Positions 8,128 to 16,502 of a stretch of DNA of 64,000 nt are shown piece by piece (the stretch's first letter is position 1; each line of letters opens with the position of its first letter). Origin of the DNA: Betaproteobacteria bacterium (GTDB lineage Bacteria; Pseudomonadota; Gammaproteobacteria; Burkholderiales; SG8-39). The position numbers and the translations under genes were made by a program. The DNA is taken from contig JACPYS010000018.1 of the NCBI GenBank assembly GCA_016195915.1, positions 186,001 through 250,000 of the forward strand. The letters are read 5' to 3'. The notes below the pieces were generated by a model that did not search any database, was not told the origin of the DNA, and saw only the letters and a program-made list of their open reading frames with translations.

Positions 8128-9321
8128 ATGACGAAGACTCCGCGGCTATTGTTCACGCTGGTGGCCGGTATGCTCGCCGCCGGCACCGCCACCGCTCAGG
8201 ACGTGATCCGCATCGGCGCGCCGCTGCCCATGACCGGCCCGCTCTCGCCCGAGGCCGTGAAACAGCAGCGCGGCTACGACCTCTGGGCCGAGCTCGCCAA
8301 CAAGGCTGGCGGTGTCAAGGTGGGCGGCAAGCGCATGAAGGTCGAGATCGTCTACGTAGACTATCAGTCCAACACGCCACGCGCGGTGCAGGCCGCCGAG
8401 AAGCTCATCACCCAGGACAAGGTGAACTTCCTGTTCTCCCCGTTCGGTTCCGGTGCCGCGAAGGCGGCCTCGAGCGTCTCGGAGAAATACCAGGTGCCGA
8501 CCATCGCCGCGACCGCGTCTTCGGCGCAGGTCTATGACCAGGGCTACAAGTACCTGTTCGGCACCTTCACGCCGAACGACACGCTCACCGAGCCGCTCTC
8601 GGACATGGTGAGGAAACAGGCCGCCGGCGTGCAGCGCGTGGCGATCCTCGCGAGGAACGACCTGTTCCCGCTCGCCATCGCGCAGGAGATGGAGAAGTCG
8701 GCGAAGAAACGCGGCATGAACGTGGTGTACTTCGAGAAGTACGCGATCGGCACGCTGGACCACGCCTCCGCGCTCTCGCAGATCAAGTCGCAGGCGCCGC
8801 ACTGGATCTTCGCCACCGGCTATACCAACGACCTGATCCTGATGCGCAAGCAAATGGGCGACCTGAAGATCGAGGCGCACGTGGTCACGATGATCGCCGC
8901 GCCCGCGTACCAGGAATGGATCGACGGCACGGGCAAGCTCGCGGAGAACGTGACGAGCGCGGCGTGGTGGCACCCGGCGGTGCGCTACAAGGGCAAGGAC
9001 GTTTTCGGCACCACCGAGAACTACGTCAAGCTTTACCAGGCGAAGTACAAGGCGATTCCCGACTATGCGGAAGCCTCGGCTTCCGCAGCGGGCGCGATCT
9101 TCCAGCTCGCGATCGAGAAGGCCGGCACGATCGACCGGCAGATGGTGCGCGACGCCATCGCATCGCTGAACGAGATGACATTCTGGGGGCCGGTGAAGTT
9201 CGGGCCGACCGGTCAGATCAACTCGCTCGAGCCACCCGTATTCCAGATCCAGAAGGGCAAGCCCTTGGTGCTGCACCCGCAGGCGATCCGGCAGGGCGCG
9301 CTGCAGCTCGGCATCAAATAG
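8128..9321 (+). CDS. HAAT-family ABC transporter substrate-binding protein (LivK-like)
   Basis: 397-residue periplasmic binding protein. A signal peptide (TLVAGMLAAGTATAQD) precedes the classical IGAPLPMTGPLSPEAVKQQR opening of amino-acid/amide-uptake receptors, and FLFSPFGSGAAKAAS follows. The ATG at 8128 is preceded by AAAGGGA, and the in-frame sequence upstream crosses the 8025-8051 repeat. It leads a five-gene transporter operon. The ligand is unknown; the deaminase at the operon end hints at an amino-substituted organic acid. Confidence 0.85.
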   Translation: MTKTPRLLFTLVAGMLAAGTATAQDVIRIGAPLPMTGPLSPEAVKQQRGYDLWAELANKAGGVKVGGKRMKVEIVYVDYQSNTPRAVQAAEKLITQDKVNFLFSPFGSGAAKAASSVSEKYQVPTIAATASSAQVYDQGYKYLFGTFTPNDTLTEPLSDMVRKQAAGVQRVAILARNDLFPLAIAQEMEKSAKKRGMNVVYFEKYAIGTLDHASALSQIKSQAPHWIFATGYTNDLILMRKQMGDLKIEAHVVTMIAAPAYQEWIDGTGKLAENVTSAAWWHPAVRYKGKDVFGTTENYVKLYQAKYKAIPDYAEASASAAGAIFQLAIEKAGTIDRQMVRDAIASLNEMTFWGPVKFGPTGQINSLEPPVFQIQKGKPLVLHPQAIRQGALQLGIK

Positions 9322-9347
9322 CGGGCGCTTGAGCGACAGACACCTCG

Positions 9348-10214
9348 TTGCTGACCTTCCAGATCCTGGCCAACGGGCTGGTGCTCGGGGGCCTGTACGC
9401 CTGCATCGCCTCGGGCTTTTCGCTCGTATGGGGCGTGCTCAACGTCATCAACATCCTGCACGGCTCGTTCATCGTGCTGGGCGGGTACCTCGCTTTCTAC
9501 GCCCATGCCGAACTCGGCGTCCACCCGTTCCTGTCGATCCTGATCGCGGCGCCGCTGTTTTACGCGGCCGGCTACGCGCTGCAGGGCGCGCTCATCAATC
9601 GGATGATCGCAGCGCCCGTGCTGCTGACGCTCTCGCTCACCTTCGGCCTGGACCTGATGCTGCAGAACGGGATGCTGCTTGCCTTTACCGCGGATTTCCG
9701 CAAGCTCATCCTCGATCCGCCGCTGGGCGTTCTCGCGCTCGGCCCGGTGGTGATCCCGGTCGACAGGCTGGCAGCGATGCTGCTCGCCCTCGCGCTGACG
9801 GGGCTGCTCTACCTCCTGCTGTCGCGCTCGCGCATTGGCCGTGCCGTGGTGGCGGTGCGCATGGACCGCGAGGCGGCCGCGCTGATGGGCGTGAGCGTGA
9901 AGAGAATCAACGCAGTCACTTTCGGACTGGGCGCGATGATGGCCGGCGCCTCGGGGCCGCTCCTTGCCACGATCTATCCGATCTCCCCGCTCGCCGGGAC
10001 GGTGTACCTCGGCAAGGCGTTCGTAATCTGCGTGCTGGGCGGCCTGGGGAGCGTGCCGGGCGCGATGGTCGGTGGCATCGCGCTCGGCATCGTCGAGAGT
10101 TTCGGCGCGCTGTGGTTCGGCCCGGAACACGCCACCACGCTCTCGTTCCTGCTTCTCATCGTCGTGCTGCTCGTGAGGCCCACGGGGCTGCTCGGCCGCA
10201 AGGGCTACGAATGA
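9348..10214 (+). CDS. livH: ABC transporter permease LivH-like
   Basis: 288-residue inner-membrane permease with about eight hydrophobic segments. The LivH signature at the N-terminus is GGLYACIASGFSLVWGVLNVINILHG, of which the INILHGSFIVLGGY part is diagnostic, and VCVLGGLGS-like residues lie near the C-terminus. The start is read as TTG at 9348 since no ATG or GTG gives a full first helix; the ribosome site is weak. It overlaps the next permease by 4 bases (ATGA). Confidence 0.85.
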   Translation: MLTFQILANGLVLGGLYACIASGFSLVWGVLNVINILHGSFIVLGGYLAFYAHAELGVHPFLSILIAAPLFYAAGYALQGALINRMIAAPVLLTLSLTFGLDLMLQNGMLLAFTADFRKLILDPPLGVLALGPVVIPVDRLAAMLLALALTGLLYLLLSRSRIGRAVVAVRMDREAAALMGVSVKRINAVTFGLGAMMAGASGPLLATIYPISPLAGTVYLGKAFVICVLGGLGSVPGAMVGGIALGIVESFGALWFGPEHATTLSFLLLIVVLLVRPTGLLGRKGYE

Positions 10215-11125
10215 AGCAGGGCGTGCTGACCGGTCTTGCACTTCTGGCGATCCTCTGCGCGCTCCCGCTGGGCGTGGATTCGTACTGGCTGCGCCTGGGC
10301 ACGACGATGCTGATGTACGGGGTGCTTGCGATGTCGTGGAATTTCATCGGCGGGATGGCGGGTTACCCCTCGTTCGCGAGTGCCGCATTCTTCGGGCTCG
10401 GCGCCTACGCTGGCGCCGTTGCACAGAAGTTCGGGCTCTCCATGTTTATTGCGTGGAGCCTCGCCGGAGTGGTCGCGGCGATGTTCGCCGCGGCGCTCGG
10501 CTTCGCGCTGCTGCGGCTGCGCGGGCACTACTTCGCGATCGCGAGCCTGGTGGTGGCGGAAGTGTTGCGCGAGATCGTCAATTCGGCGACGGACCTCACC
10601 GGCGGCGGCAAGGGCCTCAATCTTCCGGTGCCGCAGATGGCCTCCATCGACGACCAGGCACGGTTCTTCTACTACGCGATGCTCGGCGTCGCGGTGCTGG
10701 CCTTCAGCGCGGTCTTCGCCACACAACGCTCCCGCCTCGGATTCGGGCTGCGCTGCATCCGCCAGAACGAATCGGCCGCGGACATGCTGGGCGTGAATGT
10801 CACGCTGTACAAGGTCAACGCGTTCATCCTCTCGGGCGTGTTCGTCGGCATCGCGGGCGCGGTCTACGCCTCCTGGGTGCACTACATCGAACCGCCCGAC
10901 GTGTTCGACGTGCTGTACTCGGTCAAGGCGATCGTGATGGTGCTGCTGGGCGGCGCGGGCACGCTCTACGGGCCGCTCGTCGGCGCAGTGCTGTTTCTCT
11001 CGCTCGAAGAGCTGGTGTGGCGCAACTACATCTCGGTGCACACCGGCATGCTGGGCTTGTTGATCGTCCTGCTGGTGCTGTTCCTGCCGAAGGGCATACT
11101 CGCGTTCCGGCCGGGGCGCGCGTGA
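10211..11125 (+). CDS. livM: ABC transporter permease LivM-like
   Basis: 304-residue second permease. LivM hallmarks are GYPSFASAAFFGLGAYAGA, RLRGHYFAIASLVVAEVLRE and the cytoplasmic EAA-like loop RSRLGFGLRCIRQNESAADMLGV. The ATG overlaps the livH stop, and its own stop overlaps the GTG of the ATPase gene, so translation is probably coupled. Confidence 0.88.
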   Translation: MKQGVLTGLALLAILCALPLGVDSYWLRLGTTMLMYGVLAMSWNFIGGMAGYPSFASAAFFGLGAYAGAVAQKFGLSMFIAWSLAGVVAAMFAAALGFALLRLRGHYFAIASLVVAEVLREIVNSATDLTGGGKGLNLPVPQMASIDDQARFFYYAMLGVAVLAFSAVFATQRSRLGFGLRCIRQNESAADMLGVNVTLYKVNAFILSGVFVGIAGAVYASWVHYIEPPDVFDVLYSVKAIVMVLLGGAGTLYGPLVGAVLFLSLEELVWRNYISVHTGMLGLLIVLLVLFLPKGILAFRPGRA

Positions 11126-11862
11126 GCGCGTTGCTGCAACTCTCGGGCGTGTCGCGCCATTTCGGCGGCCTCAAGGCGGTCTCCGGAGTGGATCTTTCCG
11201 TAGAGCGCGGCGAAGTCATCGGACTGATCGGCCCGAACGGCGCGGGTAAGACCACGCTCGTCAACCTGATCACCGGCGTTCATCCCGCCACCACCGGCAA
11301 AGTGAGCTTCGCGGGAAAAGACGTGACGCGGCAGAAGCCCTGGCAGGCCGCGCGCCGCGGCATCGCGCGCACCTTTCAGATCGTCCAGCCTTTTCCTGAA
11401 ATGACGGTGCTCGAGAATGTCGCCGCCGCGGCGCTGTTTGCCGGCGGCATGGCTTACGGAGCGCATGCGGAAAGCGCGGCCCTCGAGCATCTGCGCTTCG
11501 TCGGCCTCGCCGACGTGGCGGCCACGCGCGCCGCGACGCTCACGCTCGCCATGCGAAAGCGCCTCGAGCTGGCCAAAGGGCTCGCGATGAACCCGCAGCT
11601 GCTGCTGCTCGACGAGGTGAACGCGGGGCTGAATTCCAGTGAGATCGACCACGCGCTCACTCTCATCCGCGCCATCGCCGCGCGCGGGGTCACGATCCTC
11701 ATCATCGAGCACCTGATGAAAGTGGTGCTCAACCTGTGCTCGCGCATCGTGGTCCTGCACCACGGCGAGCTGATCGCCTCGGGCGACCCGCAGAGCATCG
11801 TGCGCGATGCGCGGGTCGTTCAGGCATATCTGGGCCGTCGCTATGCCGATGCTTCTGGTTAA
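11122..11862 (+). CDS. livG: ABC transporter ATP-binding protein LivG-like
   Basis: 246-residue ATPase. Walker A is GPNGAGKTT, followed by the LivG-specific RRGIARTFQIVQPFPEMTVLENV. The signature helix is unusual: TLTLAMRKRLELAKGL replaces the LSGGQ-type motif (LTLAMRKRLE fills the place of LSxGxxRRLE). Walker B is LLLLDEVNAGLN. The start is a GTG overlapping the livM stop. The altered signature motif is common among LivG relatives. Confidence 0.87.
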   Translation: MSALLQLSGVSRHFGGLKAVSGVDLSVERGEVIGLIGPNGAGKTTLVNLITGVHPATTGKVSFAGKDVTRQKPWQAARRGIARTFQIVQPFPEMTVLENVAAAALFAGGMAYGAHAESAALEHLRFVGLADVAATRAATLTLAMRKRLELAKGLAMNPQLLLLDEVNAGLNSSEIDHALTLIRAIAARGVTILIIEHLMKVVLNLCSRIVVLHHGELIASGDPQSIVRDARVVQAYLGRRYADASG

Positions 11863-12559
11863 GGACCTGCACGCAGGCTACGGCGACGTCCCGGTGCTGT
11901 GGGGCGTCGAACTCGAGGTCGATCGAGGCGAAATCGCCTGCCTGGTCGGCTCGAACGGCGCGGGGAAGACCACTTTGCTGCGCACCCTCTCGGGCCTGCT
12001 GGCGCCGAAGAGCGGTTCGATCGTGTTCGATGGCGAGAACTTGAGGGGTGCCGAACCCGAGCGCATCCTCGCAGCGGGAATCGCGCAGGTGCCCGAGGGG
12101 CGGCGCCTGTTCTCGGCAATGAGCGTGCGGGACAATCTGCTGATGGGCGCCCATCTCAGGCGCGATGGCGCGGAGACAATCGGGCGCGATCTCGAACGCA
12201 TGTACGGCCTGTTCCCCATTCTGCGGGACCGGCAGAACCAGGACGCCGGCACGCTCTCGGGCGGCGAACAGCAGATGTGCGCGGTGGCGCGCGGCCTGAT
12301 GTCCGCGCCGCGGCTGCTGGTGATCGACGAACTCTCGCTCGGCCTCGCCCCGGCCGTGGTGGATCAGCTCTGCGACGCGCTGCGCCTGCTCAACCGCGAG
12401 GGGCTCACCATCCTGGTGGTAGAACAGGACGTGGCGACGGCGCTCGAACTCGCGCACCGCGCCTTCGTGATGGATACGGGCCGCGTGACCCGTTCCGGAC
12501 CGTGCGAGGCGCTGCGCAACGACCCGGCGATCCGCGAGGCCTATCTGGGTGTGATTTGA
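11843..12559 (+). CDS. livF: ABC transporter ATP-binding protein LivF-like
   Basis: 238-residue second ATPase. Walker A GSNGAGKTT, the LivF-type QVPEGRRLFSAMSVRDNL, signature LSGGEQQM and Walker B LLVIDELSLGLAP are all intact. The ATG at 11843 or the one at 11849 both fit; it overlaps livG by 20 bases. Together with livG it powers the livHM channel. Confidence 0.88.
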   Translation: MPMLLVKDLHAGYGDVPVLWGVELEVDRGEIACLVGSNGAGKTTLLRTLSGLLAPKSGSIVFDGENLRGAEPERILAAGIAQVPEGRRLFSAMSVRDNLLMGAHLRRDGAETIGRDLERMYGLFPILRDRQNQDAGTLSGGEQQMCAVARGLMSAPRLLVIDELSLGLAPAVVDQLCDALRLLNREGLTILVVEQDVATALELAHRAFVMDTGRVTRSGPCEALRNDPAIREAYLGVI

Positions 12560-12582
12560 AACGAACTTGAGGAGAACCTCGA

Positions 12583-13332
12583 ATGGCTGAAGTTCCGGTA
12601 TTTGCGGCAGGCGGCTATCGCTATATCAAGGCGGTGTTCCAGTACTCGGGCGGCGTCGCCGCCGAGCATGGCTACGAGATCGAGCGAGTACGCATCCTGC
12701 GCCCGCTCCCGCTCGCCGAAGGGTTGGCGGCGGCAGAAGCGCATCTGAAATCGATCGGGCGTCCGGCTGCTGCGTTCGCCGCGTGCGAGCTGCGCTCGCC
12801 GGCGCCTTTTACCGAGCAGGGTTTCCTGGAGTTCAACAGACTCTATGTCGGCACGCTCGAGCGCTGGGGTATCTACAAGGACGGCGTGAACCCGGTGGCG
12901 CGCACCAACGTCTGCCCTGAGTACCACAAGCCGGCAGTCCCCTCGCTGCATGCGTTTTCCTACACCGTTCCGGCAAAAGGGAATGCGGGAACATTCATCG
13001 TCGCCGGAGGCGGTGAAGCCAAGGAAGGCAACAAGACCTACCGCGAGACCATCGTCAGCCTGGGCGATACCTCGCCCGCGGGGCTGCGCGCAAAGTTGCG
13101 CTACGTGGTCGCGGAAATGGAAGCGCGGCTCGCCGCGCTCGGCTTCACGTGGGCGGACGCGGTGTCGACTCAAGCCTACACGGTGCACGACATCGGCGCG
13201 TTCGTGGGGCCGGAGATCGCGGCGCGCGGTGCAGCGCAAGGAGGCCTCGCCTGGCACTACTGCCGGCCGCCGATCATCGACGTCGAATTCGAGATGGACG
13301 TGCGCAGCGCCGCGCGGGAGATCACTCTGTAG
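12583..13332 (+). CDS. CnbZ-like 2-aminomuconate-type deaminase (YjgF-related)
   Basis: 249 residues. It resembles proteins annotated as 2-amino-5-chloromuconate deaminase CnbZ: an AAGGYRYIKAVFQYSGGVAA start, the central ELRSPAPFTEQGFLEFNRLY and GVNPVARTNVCPE, the LHAFSYTVP strand and a C-terminal AWHYCRPPIIDVEFEMDVR. These enzymes release ammonia from 2-aminomuconate intermediates in nitro- or aminoaromatic breakdown. It has a GAGGAGAA-like ribosome site and follows livF by 23 bases, which suggests the transporter imports a compound on that route. Substrate is inferred. Confidence 0.65.
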   Translation: MAEVPVFAAGGYRYIKAVFQYSGGVAAEHGYEIERVRILRPLPLAEGLAAAEAHLKSIGRPAAAFAACELRSPAPFTEQGFLEFNRLYVGTLERWGIYKDGVNPVARTNVCPEYHKPAVPSLHAFSYTVPAKGNAGTFIVAGGGEAKEGNKTYRETIVSLGDTSPAGLRAKLRYVVAEMEARLAALGFTWADAVSTQAYTVHDIGAFVGPEIAARGAAQGGLAWHYCRPPIIDVEFEMDVRSAAREITL

Positions 13333-13358
13333 AGCGTGCGAGCCGCAGCCGCGCAAAT

Positions 13359-13766
13359 TCAGCGCGGCGTTTCGGCAAGCACCTTCTGCGCGATGCGAAA
13401 ACTGTCGAGCGCCGCGGGTGCGCCGCAGTACGTTGCCACGTGGATGAAGATCTCCTTGATCTCGGTCCTGGTGATGCCGTTGCGCAGTGCGGCGCGCAGG
13501 TGCAGTTCCAGCTCGTGGGGGCGGTTGAGCGCCGAGATCATGGCGAGGTTCATGATGGAGCGCGTCTTCAGCGGCAGCACGCCGCGCGCCCAGCTCGCGC
13601 CCCAGCCGTGCTCGGTGACGTAGTGCTGCAGGTCGATGGTGAAGTCGTCGGCGTCGCGGAAGGCCTTGTCGACATAGGTCTTGCCGAGCCAGCGGCGCCG
13701 AATTTTCAGGCCTTCGATGTACGCCTTGCTGCGTCGGACGGGGGCCTTTTTCGCTGATTTCGCCAT
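13359..13766 (-). CDS. Carboxymuconolactone decarboxylase (CMD) family protein
   Basis: 135-residue CMD-family protein (AhpD-like fold): a LPLKTRSIMNLAMISALNRPHELELHLRAALRNGITRTEI core and HVATYCGAPAALDSFRIA at the end. The latter keeps one Cys and the nearby His, not the AhpD CxxC pair, so it is closer to the ring-cleavage decarboxylases. The ATG at 13766 has AAGGAG 6 bases upstream. It is convergent with the CnbZ-like gene, again in an aromatic-degradation setting. Confidence 0.8.
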   Translation of the reverse strand: MAKSAKKAPVRRSKAYIEGLKIRRRWLGKTYVDKAFRDADDFTIDLQHYVTEHGWGASWARGVLPLKTRSIMNLAMISALNRPHELELHLRAALRNGITRTEIKEIFIHVATYCGAPAALDSFRIAQKVLAETPR

Positions 13767-13841
13767 TCGCTGCTCCTTGGTGGGTTGCATCAATTAATGG
13801 TTAGACTTCCTGTCGTGTCGCTCATTTTCGGAGGAGGACCG

Positions 13842-14645
13842 ATGAATCGAGTCGCTGCCGCATTTTGCACGATCGTGGTGATGACTGGCTGCGCCCAGAC
13901 GCCGCCGGCGCCGTCACCGGAAGCCAGGCTGCAATTGGCCCCCACGGGCGCGCTGCGCGTGGCGGTGCTCACTTCCAACCCGCTCATCGGAACCAAGGAT
14001 GCGAAGACGGGAGAATTGGGCGGGACGACGGTCGTACTCGGGCGCGCCCTCGCCGAGCGCGCTGGCGTGCCGGCGCGCATGATCGAGTACGCCGCGATCG
14101 GCAAGCTGATGGAGGACGCAAGCACCGCGGCATGGGACGTCGCCGTGATCGCGATCGATCCGGCGCGGCGCAACGTGGTCGATTTCGCGCCCGCGCACAT
14201 GGCTGCGGACGGATTTCTCACCGTGCTTGTGCCGCCGGGCTCCTCGGCCCGCAGCATGGCCGATATCGACCGGCCGGGCATGCGCGTGGCAGCAGTGCGG
14301 GGCGCCGCACCGCTGATGATCCTGGAGCGTACGCTGAAGAATGCAAAGGCGGTCGCCGCCGAGACGGAAAACGCTGCGTTCGCGCTGATGAAGGAAGGCA
14401 AGGCGGAGGGCTATGCGCAGAACCGCTTCATGCTGCGCGCGCGCGCCGAGACCCTGCCGGGCTCGCGCGTCCTCGACGACGCGTTCGCGGGACTGCGCCT
14501 TTCGTTTGCGCTGCCCAGGGGCCGGCCGGCGGCCGCGCAGTTGGTAGGCGCATTTGTGGAGGATGCGAAAGCGTCTGGCGCAGTGCAGCGCGCGATCGAC
14601 GCATCCGGCCTCGGCGGCGATGTGCGGGTCGCGCCGGCTGAGTGA
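13842..14645 (+). CDS. Lipoprotein, solute-binding protein family 3 (amino-acid type)
   Basis: 267 residues with a lipobox MTGC after a short hydrophobic stretch, so the mature protein should be lipid-anchored. The body follows the family 3 binding-protein layout: GALRVAVLTSNPL, LGRALAERAGVPARMIEY and ASTAAWDVAVIAIDPARRNVVDFAPAHM. A GAGGAGGACCG ribosome site lies ahead of the ATG. No permease or ATPase neighbours are present, so it may be a sensor or orphan receptor. Confidence 0.75.
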   Translation: MNRVAAAFCTIVVMTGCAQTPPAPSPEARLQLAPTGALRVAVLTSNPLIGTKDAKTGELGGTTVVLGRALAERAGVPARMIEYAAIGKLMEDASTAAWDVAVIAIDPARRNVVDFAPAHMAADGFLTVLVPPGSSARSMADIDRPGMRVAAVRGAAPLMILERTLKNAKAVAAETENAAFALMKEGKAEGYAQNRFMLRARAETLPGSRVLDDAFAGLRLSFALPRGRPAAAQLVGAFVEDAKASGAVQRAIDASGLGGDVRVAPAE

Positions 14646-14805
14646 GCACGAACGCGAGACGCCGGTCGTCAAGCGCTCGCGTTGTACCGCTTGTCCGCGG
14701 GTCGGGGCGGTTCGCGTATGGGCTCGCGTGCGGGAATGCGCAGCTTGATCCCACCGATTGGCCGGAAGCGGCGACCGATTGCGTCGGCGAGGTTGCGAAT
14801 GCTGG

Positions 14806-15765
14806 TCATGAATCTGCTCCGAGTGCACTCAACGATGACATTGTAGTCAAGGCCGACCGGCCCCGTGCACTGTCACGGCACGTCCGCTTGATCTCTTCCT
14901 GGATGAGCGCAGCGAGGCGCAGGGTGCCCGGCCCGGCGGCTTCGCGGTCGGCGAACACGAGGTAGAGTGTCCCGACCTTCTCCGCGCCCTCCCGCAGCGG
15001 CAGGCGCTTCAACGTGCCGCGCTCGAGTTCCTCGCGCACGGCTTCCTCCGGATACCAGGCGTAGCCCAATCCCATCAAGGCAGCGCGGATCGATGTCGCC
15101 TTGTGTGATACGGTCCAGCGCAGCTCGTTCAACCATCCGCCGCTGCGCGCGCGCTGTACGCCGGAGTCGCGGATCACGAGGTGCCGGTGCCTGCGCAGGT
15201 CATCGAGGGTGAGCGGCCGCCCGAGCTGGTGCAGCGCATGCCCCGGCGCCGCGGCGCAGACGAAGCGCACCTGCATCATCGGATCGCCCGCGAAGCCGGC
15301 GGGGACATTGCCGGAAATCGCGAAATCGACCTTGCGTTCGATCAGTGCCTCTTCAGTGCCGCCGAGGACGGTTTCGTAGAGTTCGATGCGCGTCTCGGGC
15401 CGCTCGGCGGCGAATTCGGCGAAGCACTTGAGCAACAGCCAGGTGGGAAAGGCGATCTCGGCGGCAAGCCGGATTTCGGGCTCCCAGCCCTGCGCTAGTT
15501 CGCCCGCAGCGCTCTCGAGCCGCCCGGCGTCGTCGATCAACGCCTTGCCGCGCCGGTACAGGACTTCGCCCGTGGGGGTCAGGATCGCTTTGCGACCGCG
15601 GATTTCGAACACTCTTACGCCCAGCAGCTTCTCCAGCTTCTGGACGGCGTAGGTTAGTGTGGACTGACTTTTGTGGATTCGCTCCGCCGCCCTAGCGTAA
15701 CCACCTGATTCAACTACTGAAACAAGTGTGTTCCATTGATCGAGGGAAATTCTCGGTGATGACAT
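14806..15765 (-). CDS. LysR-family transcriptional regulator
   Basis: 319 residues. The N-terminal helix-turn-helix (ISLDQWNTLVSVVESGGYARAAERIHKSQSTLTYAVQKLE) is followed by the two-lobed effector domain (IRLAAEIAFPTWLLLKCFAEF). It is divergent from the azoreductase gene, the usual arrangement in which a LysR protein controls its neighbour. Two operator-like sites lie in the 100-base gap. Confidence 0.9.
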   Translation of the reverse strand: MSSPRISLDQWNTLVSVVESGGYARAAERIHKSQSTLTYAVQKLEKLLGVRVFEIRGRKAILTPTGEVLYRRGKALIDDAGRLESAAGELAQGWEPEIRLAAEIAFPTWLLLKCFAEFAAERPETRIELYETVLGGTEEALIERKVDFAISGNVPAGFAGDPMMQVRFVCAAAPGHALHQLGRPLTLDDLRRHRHLVIRDSGVQRARSGGWLNELRWTVSHKATSIRAALMGLGYAWYPEEAVREELERGTLKRLPLREGAEKVGTLYLVFADREAAGPGTLRLAALIQEEIKRTCRDSARGRSALTTMSSLSALGADS

Positions 15766-15812
15766 GTATATCTAATAAATCGACTGATATACGCTATATA
15801 TTCCGCTTTTTA

Positions 15813-15846
15813 ATCGATAGTATCAATAGTTAAATGAGGTACCTCA
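15813..15846. promoter_or_regulatory. LysR-type box and adjacent palindrome in the divergent promoter
   Basis: ATCGATA-G-TATCAAT (15813-15827) is a near-perfect palindrome holding the T-N11-A pattern of LysR boxes. The perfect 12-base palindrome TGAGGTACCTCA (15835-15846) ends 19 bases before the azoR start. The gap is AT-rich unlike its surroundings. The first site fits LysR binding; the second could be the activation site or belong to another regulator. Confidence 0.6.
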
Positions 15847-15865
15847 CTTACGTCTGGAGCCCAAC

Positions 15866-16486
15866 ATGAATACCATTCTGCAAATCAATTCCAGCCTGCA
15901 CTCCGCGGGTGGCCAGTCCACGCGGCTCGCCGACGAGTTCGTCTCCGCACTGCGCGCGAAGAATCCCGAGGCGAAGCTCATCGTGCGCGATCTCGCGCGC
16001 GAACCCGTGCCGCACCTGGATGCCGACCGTTTCGGAGCCTTCGTGACCGGGAACGAGCAACGCAACCAGGACCAGCAGGCGGTGGTGGATTATTCGGATG
16101 CGCTGATCGGCGAGTTGCAGCGCGCCGACGTCGTCGTGCTCGGCCTGCCGATGTATAACTTCGGCGTGCCCTCGCAACTGAAAGCGTGGATCGATCACAT
16201 CGCGCGCGCCGGCGTGACGTTCCGTTACACGGCGAAGGGCCCGGTCGGGCTGCTCACGGGCAAGAAGGCTTACGTGTTCGCCACGCGCGGCGGCCAGTAC
16301 GCCGGAACGCCTGCGGACAGCGTAACCAGCTACGTACGTCAGCTGTTCGCTTTCCTCGGCATCACCGAGGTGGAGTTCGTGTATGCCGAGAATCTCGCGA
16401 TCAACGAAGCGAGCAAGCAGAAAGCGTTGCTCGGCGCGCAGAACGCGATCCGCAGGCTGATGACGCAAGTACGGCTCGCCGCCTGA
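15866..16486 (+). CDS. azoR: FMN-dependent NADH:quinone/azo reductase
   Basis: 206 residues, close to the usual AzoR length. It has the flavodoxin-like N-terminus MNTILQINSSLHSAGGQSTR, the FMN-binding LGLPMYNFGVPSQLKAWIDH and the ATRGGQYAGTP loop. It reduces quinones and azo bonds with NADH in the cytoplasm, often under quinone or thiol stress. It is probably activated by the divergent LysR regulator and cotranscribed with the pirin gene 16 bases downstream. Confidence 0.92.
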   Translation: MNTILQINSSLHSAGGQSTRLADEFVSALRAKNPEAKLIVRDLAREPVPHLDADRFGAFVTGNEQRNQDQQAVVDYSDALIGELQRADVVVLGLPMYNFGVPSQLKAWIDHIARAGVTFRYTAKGPVGLLTGKKAYVFATRGGQYAGTPADSVTSYVRQLFAFLGITEVEFVYAENLAINEASKQKALLGAQNAIRRLMTQVRLAA

Positions 16487-16502
16487 ACCTGGAGACAACG
16501 TC

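Noticed and set aside
8146-9276. 376-codon minus-strand frame opposite the ABC receptor
   Set aside because: Shadow frame; composition is Arg/His/Val-rich without motifs.
9329-10210. Plus-strand frame continuing upstream of livM to 9329
   Set aside because: The upstream part is out of frame with livH and non-coding in style; LivM begins at 10211.
9213-11041. Minus-strand frames opposite livHM
   Set aside because: Shadow frames of hydrophobic permease genes; no ribosome sites and no family resemblance.
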